A DNA stretch of 8,790 bases from Bacteroidales bacterium UBA3764 (GTDB lineage Bacteria > Bacteroidota > Bacteroidia > Bacteroidales > UBA932), in assembly GCA_002371115.1 (NCBI GenBank), contig DFFY01000012.1:249-9038 (forward strand). The letters run 5' to 3'. The notes beneath the pieces are model-generated. The model was not told the DNA's origin. It saw only the letters and a list, made by a program, of their open reading frames with translations, and did not search any database. A program made the position numbers and the translations under genes. Below, piece after piece: positions 5,187 through 8,790 of the stretch (position 1 is its first letter; each line of letters opens with the position of its first letter).

Positions 5187-6641
5187 ATGAAACCTATGAC
5201 GACTGTACTTTTATCTATTCTGGCAGGAGGCCTCACTGCATTCGGCGTGGTGAAGGCGACCGCTCCCCAGACCAGTTCCGAGCCCATGAGCGTCGTGAAG
5301 GACGCCTCTGGCAATTCCGTGGAATACCGCACTGTCAATTTGGCAGAAACTGACTATCCTGACTTCACCTATGCGGCAGAAAGCGCCGTGGAGGCCGTCG
5401 TATATGTAGAGGTGACGGTCCAGAGCCGCCAGCAGTACCAGAACATCGACCCGTTTTTCCGTTTCTTCTTCGGCGATGAATACAGCATGCCGCAGCAGCG
5501 CGAGCAAAAAGGCAGCGGCAGCGGGGTCATCATCCGCCCGGACGGCTACATCGTCACCAACAACCACGTGGTCAGCGGCGCCAGCAAAATCCAGGTGACC
5601 CTGAACAACAACCAGCAGTACGACGCCACCGTGGTGGGCACGGACCCTGCAACGGACGTAGCTATTATTAAGGTGGATGCCACCGACCTTCCCACCATCC
5701 CGCTGGGCGACAGCGACGCCCTGCGCTTAGGTGAATGGGTGCTGGCCATCGGCTCCCCGCTGGGCGCCCAGCTCCGTTCCACCATCACCGCCGGTATCGT
5801 GAGCGCCAAGGGCCGTAGCATGCCGGACTACTCCGGCGAGTTCAAGATTGAGTCCTTCATCCAGACCGATGCAGCCGTGAATCCCGGCAACTCCGGTGGC
5901 GCCCTCGTGAACAAGAAAGGCGAGCTGGTGGGCATCAACACCGCTATTGTGAGCCAGACCGGCTCCTACACCGGTTATTCCTTCGCCGTTCCCGTGAATA
6001 TTGTCAAGAGAGTGGCCGAAGACCTCATGGACTACGGCTCCGTGAAGCGCGCCGTGCTGGGCATCAGCATGGGCTCCGTGGACAAGAAGTTTGCGGACGA
6101 AATGAAACTTTCTGCCGTCGCAGGCGTATATATTAACGAGGTTATGAAGGGAAGCGCCGCCGAGAAAGCCGGCCTGCAGAAGAACGACGTCATTGTAGCC
6201 ATTGATGGCCAGAAGATTACGGACGCTTCTTCCGTCCAGGCAAAGGTGAGCAGCTACCACCCCGGAGACAAGGCTGTCATTAGCTTTATCCGGGACGGAA
6301 AGCAGCAGCAAACCACTGTGGAATTCCAGGCTGCAGCCACACAAAACGGCGAAACAGACCTGGACGGTTCCATCGCTTTCTACGGCGCCCGTCTCAAGGC
6401 CGCCAACCCTGAAACACTGAAAGCACTGGGCTTGCGCTCGGGTGTGGAAATTGTTTCCCTGGGCAGCGGCAAAATGGCGGAGGCCGGTGCAGAAAAGGGC
6501 GGTATCATCGCCTATGTGAACGGATCGGCCGTTTCCAGCCCCGAGGATGTCGTTGCCAAGGCAAAGAAGGCATCGCGTGCGGTTTACATCGAAGGTGTGG
6601 ACCAAAACGGCAGAGCGTTCTATTTTGGCTTCGGCAAGTAA
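5187..6641 (+). CDS. htrA: Periplasmic serine protease/chaperone of the HtrA (Deg) family
   Basis: The 484-residue protein begins with a hydrophobic signal or anchor segment (residues 5-22) that sends it to the periplasm. The trypsin-like domain carries the complete triad: H127 in TNNHVV, D157 in ATDVAIIKV and S236 in NPGNSGGAL. A flexible LA loop rich in Gln and Phe (residues 80-107) precedes it, as in Deg proteases. The first PDZ domain covers about 287-380, with GVYINEVMKGSAAEKAGLQKND typical of its ligand groove split around residues 313-334. A second, less conserved PDZ covers about 395-478. The family degrades or refolds misfolded envelope proteins. The ATG at 5187 is chosen because it begins the signal peptide; an upstream TTG at 5148 would place a charged 13-residue extension before it and probably lies upstream of transcription. 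A hairpin terminator follows the stop. Confidence 0.95.
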   Translation: MKPMTTVLLSILAGGLTAFGVVKATAPQTSSEPMSVVKDASGNSVEYRTVNLAETDYPDFTYAAESAVEAVVYVEVTVQSRQQYQNIDPFFRFFFGDEYSMPQQREQKGSGSGVIIRPDGYIVTNNHVVSGASKIQVTLNNNQQYDATVVGTDPATDVAIIKVDATDLPTIPLGDSDALRLGEWVLAIGSPLGAQLRSTITAGIVSAKGRSMPDYSGEFKIESFIQTDAAVNPGNSGGALVNKKGELVGINTAIVSQTGSYTGYSFAVPVNIVKRVAEDLMDYGSVKRAVLGISMGSVDKKFADEMKLSAVAGVYINEVMKGSAAEKAGLQKNDVIVAIDGQKITDASSVQAKVSSYHPGDKAVISFIRDGKQQQTTVEFQAAATQNGETDLDGSIAFYGARLKAANPETLKALGLRSGVEIVSLGSGKMAEAGAEKGGIIAYVNGSAVSSPEDVVAKAKKASRAVYIEGVDQNGRAFYFGFGK

Positions 6642-6667
6642 GGAACTGCCGATAAGCACTTGAAATC

Positions 6668-6705
6668 CGGTCGGTTTCTTACACAAGGAACCGACCGAAA
6701 TTTTT
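6668..6705 (+). terminator. Rho-independent terminator-like hairpin between htrA and rpoD
   Basis: CGGTCGGTTTCTT (6668-6680) pairs with AAGGAACCGACCG (6685-6697) as a 13-bp stem with one G-U wobble and an ACAC tetraloop. It is followed by AAA and a run of five T (6701-6705). The form fits an intrinsic terminator ending the htrA transcript. A smaller TCGGCA/TGCCGA hairpin (6631-6652) overlaps the htrA stop just before it. Because rpoD starts only 8 nt after the T run, the same hairpin would also lie in the rpoD leader if rpoD is transcribed from further upstream. Confidence 0.75.
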
Positions 6706-6713
6706 ATTGTATA

Positions 6714-7574
6714 ATGAGACAACTTAAAATTACCAAATCCATCACCAACCGCGAGAGCGCGTCGCTGGACAAGTACCTGCAGGAGATTGGCCGTGAAGAG
6801 CTGGTCACCCCGGACGAGGAAGTGGAACTGGCCCAGCGCATCCGTAAAGGAGACCAGGAAGCCCTGGAAAAACTCACCCGCGCGAATCTGCGCTTCGTGG
6901 TTTCCGTGGCCAAGCAGTACCAGAATCAGGGCCTCAGCCTGCCGGACCTCATCAACGAGGGCAACCTGGGCCTTATCAAGGCGGCGGAAAAGTTTGACGA
7001 AACCCGTGGTTTCAAATTCATCTCCTACGCCGTGTGGTGGATTCGCCAGAGCATTCTCCAGGCTTTGGCAGAACAGAGCCGCATTGTGCGCCTGCCCCTG
7101 AACCAGGTGGGCTCCCTGAACAAGATTAACAAGGCCCTGTCCAAATTCGAGCAGGAGAACGAGCGTCAGCCTTCCAACGAGGAACTCTCGGAGATGATTG
7201 ACGTCCCCAAGGACAAGATTTCCGATACCCTCCGCGTAGGCAGCCGCCACGTGAGCGTGGACGCCCCGTTCGTGGAAGGGGAGGACAACAGCCTGCTGGA
7301 CGTGCTCCCCAATGACGATTCTCCCAGCGCGGACAGGGGCCTGGTGAACGAGAGCCTGAACACGGAGATTGAGCGTGCCCTGAGCACCCTGACGGACCGA
7401 GAACGGGAAATCATCAAGAGCTTCTTTGGTATTGGCTGCCAGGAAATGACCCTGGAGGAGATTGGCGAGCGCTTCGGCCTCACCCGTGAGCGTGTGCGCC
7501 AGATCAAGGAAAAGGCCATCCGTCGCCTCAAGAGCCCGTCCCGCAGCAAACTCCTTAAATCGTACCTGGGATGA
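6714..7574 (+). CDS. rpoD: Primary RNA polymerase sigma factor (sigma-70 family, Bacteroidota short form)
   Basis: The 286-residue protein begins MRQLKITKSITNRESASL, the standard start of the Bacteroidota housekeeping sigma, which lacks the acidic region 1.1. Region 1.2 spans about residues 17-50. Region 2 spans about 56-125, with the core-binding segment SLPDLINEGNLGLIKAAEKF and the DNA-melting and -10-reading segment GFKFISYAVWWIRQSI. Region 3 covers about 130-205. Region 4 covers about 222-280, with LTDREREII and the helix-turn-helix LEEIGERFGLTRERVRQI. It directs RNA polymerase to promoters of the TTTG/TAnnTTTG type seen elsewhere in this window. An in-frame ATG at 6660 would place the terminator stem inside the coding region and is rejected. 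The TGA stop overlaps the argS ATG (ATGA), so the two genes are probably coupled. No convincing promoter lies between the hairpin and the ATG. Confidence 0.96.
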   Translation: MRQLKITKSITNRESASLDKYLQEIGREELVTPDEEVELAQRIRKGDQEALEKLTRANLRFVVSVAKQYQNQGLSLPDLINEGNLGLIKAAEKFDETRGFKFISYAVWWIRQSILQALAEQSRIVRLPLNQVGSLNKINKALSKFEQENERQPSNEELSEMIDVPKDKISDTLRVGSRHVSVDAPFVEGEDNSLLDVLPNDDSPSADRGLVNESLNTEIERALSTLTDREREIIKSFFGIGCQEMTLEEIGERFGLTRERVRQIKEKAIRRLKSPSRSKLLKSYLG

Positions 7575-8790
7575 CGCCGGAAGCCTTTATTCAGCAGAAG
7601 GCCGCAGCGGCCATTCAAGCTATTTATGGAACTGAAGTGGCGGAAACGTCGCTTCAGGTTTCTGTTACCCGCAAGGAGTTCGAGGGAGACTACACCCTGG
7701 TCACCTTCCCGCTCCTCAAGATCACCCGTCAGGCGCCGGACGCCACCGGTAACGCCATCGGGCAGTGGCTGGTGGCCAACGTGCCGGAAATCGCCGCTTA
7801 CAACAGCGTGAAGGGCTTCCTGAACCTGTCTTTCTCGCCGGTGTACTGGAACGAGGCCCTGCAAGGCATTGCTGCCGATGAAGCTTTCGGCCAGCTTCCC
7901 TCCACGGGCAAGCGCATCATGGTGGAATTCTCTTCCCCCAACACCAACAAGCCCCTGCACCTGGGGCACATCCGCAACAACCTCCTGGGAGACAGCGTTT
8001 CCCGCATCCTGAAGGCCTGCGGCAATGAGGTTGTGAAGTCCACCATCGTGAACGACCGTGGCGTCCACATCTGCAAGAGCATGTACGCCTGGGAAAAGTG
8101 TTTCAACGGCGCCACGCCGGAGAGCACGGGCAAAAAGGGCGACCATCTGGTAGGGGACTGCTACGTAGCCTATGCCAAGATGGAAAAGGAGCACCCGGAG
8201 GTGATTGACGATGTGCACAAAATGCTGGTGGACTGGGAAGCCGGAGACCCGCATGTGCGGCAACTTTGGGCCATGATGAACGACTGGGTGTACAAGGGCT
8301 TCGACGAGACGTACGCTGCCCTGGGCATCAGCTTTGACCAGGTGGACCACGAGAGTGAGACCTACCTTCTGGGCAAGGAACTGGTGCAGAAGGGGTTGCA
8401 GGAAGGCGTCTTTGTGAAGGACCCGGACGGCTCCGTGTGGTGTGACCTAACGGCGGACGGCCTGGACCGCAAACTGGTGCTTCGCGGAGACGGCACTTCC
8501 GTCTATATCACCCAGGACCTGGGCACGGCAGAACGCCGTTTCGCCAACTTCAAGCTGGACTCCCACGTGTATGTGGTGGGCAACGAGCAGGACTACCATT
8601 TCCAGGTGCTCAAGCTCATCCTCAAAAAGTTGGGCTTTGCCTGGGCGGACCAGATTTACCACCTGTCCTACGGCATGGTGGAGCTCCCGGAAGGCAAGAT
8701 GAAATCCCGCGAAGGTACGGTGGTAGATGCGGACGACCTCATCCAGCAAATGTACGAGGAAGCCAAAAAGACCTCCGAGGAAAGCGGCAA
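7571..8790 (+). CDS. argS: Arginyl-tRNA synthetase, N-terminal two thirds
   Basis: The open frame runs off the right edge after 406 complete codons; full-length family members have roughly 550-600 residues. The enzyme charges tRNA-Arg with arginine using ATP in the cytoplasm. Residues 1 to about 110 form the ArgS-specific additional domain that recognises the tRNA elbow, including the conserved FEGDYTLVTFPL (37-48). The class I catalytic core follows, with SSPNTNKPLHLGHIRNN at 121-137, where HLGH (130-133) is the HIGH motif. The second class I signature is the degenerate KMKSREGT starting at residue 376, in the place of KMSKS as in many ArgS. The anticodon-binding domain is outside the window. 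The ATG overlaps the rpoD TGA as ATGA, and no promoter is visible, so expression probably follows rpoD. Confidence 0.95.
   Translation, partial: MTPEAFIQQKAAAAIQAIYGTEVAETSLQVSVTRKEFEGDYTLVTFPLLKITRQAPDATGNAIGQWLVANVPEIAAYNSVKGFLNLSFSPVYWNEALQGIAADEAFGQLPSTGKRIMVEFSSPNTNKPLHLGHIRNNLLGDSVSRILKACGNEVVKSTIVNDRGVHICKSMYAWEKCFNGATPESTGKKGDHLVGDCYVAYAKMEKEHPEVIDDVHKMLVDWEAGDPHVRQLWAMMNDWVYKGFDETYAALGISFDQVDHESETYLLGKELVQKGLQEGVFVKDPDGSVWCDLTADGLDRKLVLRGDGTSVYITQDLGTAERRFANFKLDSHVYVVGNEQDYHFQVLKLILKKLGFAWADQIYHLSYGMVELPEGKMKSREGTVVDADDLIQQMYEEAKKTSEESG

Noticed and set aside
6621..6628. TATTTTGG at the end of htrA as the rpoD promoter
   Set aside because: It misses one core base of TAnnTTTG and has no TTTG at the expected spacing upstream; it lies in conserved coding sequence.
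6705..6716. TATAAT-like hexamer just before the rpoD ATG as a promoter
   Set aside because: The Bacteroidota primary sigma does not use the TATAAT -10 consensus, and transcription from it would begin inside the gene.
5727..7250. Long minus-strand open frame of 507 codons opposite htrA and rpoD
   Set aside because: It is fully antisense to two well-recognised genes, crosses their intergenic terminator, and its translation resembles no family; it reflects the stop-poor antisense frame of GC-rich genes.
7166..8350. Minus-strand open frame of 394 codons opposite rpoD and argS
   Set aside because: It is antisense to strongly conserved coding sequence and has no recognisable domain.
1..8790. CRISPR array, tRNA or rRNA genes
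   Set aside because: No spaced direct repeats and no sequence resembling tRNA or rRNA were recognised on either strand; almost every base is accounted for by protein genes.

Overview
The window comes from a GC-rich member of the Bacteroidales (phylum Bacteroidota). Three things point there. The primary sigma factor is the short form of about 286 residues that lacks region 1.1. The intergenic regions carry -7 elements of the type TAnnTTTG, including one full TTTG-N19-TAnnTTTG promoter. The N-termini of the class II aldolase, sigma factor, CYTH protein and clamp are also of Bacteroidales type. The genus cannot be fixed from this window.

Layout. Positions 1-746 (minus strand): the first 34 codons of class II fructose-bisphosphate aldolase (fba) with its own promoter, and upstream of it gmk (guanylate kinase). 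Positions 747-803: a compact divergent control region with back-to-back -7 elements and a palindrome between them. Positions 804-2993 (plus): three overlapping genes, nadD (NAD synthesis), a CYTH-domain triphosphate tunnel protein, and a lipoprotein of the BtuF/FecB substrate-binding class. Positions 2985-5075 (minus): a DEDDh 3'-5' exonuclease and dnaN (sliding clamp) 3 nt apart, overlapping the lipoprotein gene tail to tail by 9 nt. Positions 5187-8790 (plus): an HtrA/Deg periplasmic serine protease, a strong terminator-like hairpin, rpoD (primary sigma), and the first two thirds of argS, which overlaps the rpoD stop codon.

Most of the window is conserved housekeeping: nucleotide and NAD metabolism, replication, envelope proteolysis, transcription and translation. 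The clear anomaly is inside the CYTH gene. A segment of about 162 bp, bounded by perfect 25-bp inverted repeats (1642-1666 and 1780-1804), sits in frame in the loop between two conserved strands and adds about 54 Pro/Ser-rich residues. Removing it gives a protein of normal family length. It resembles, by analogy, the in-frame palindromic elements of Rickettsia and may be a dispersed mobile palindrome that tolerates insertion into coding sequence. Lesser points of interest are an apparently leaderless nadD transcript, the palindrome shared by the gmk and nadD promoters, and the hairpin with T-tract only 8 nt before the rpoD start codon.
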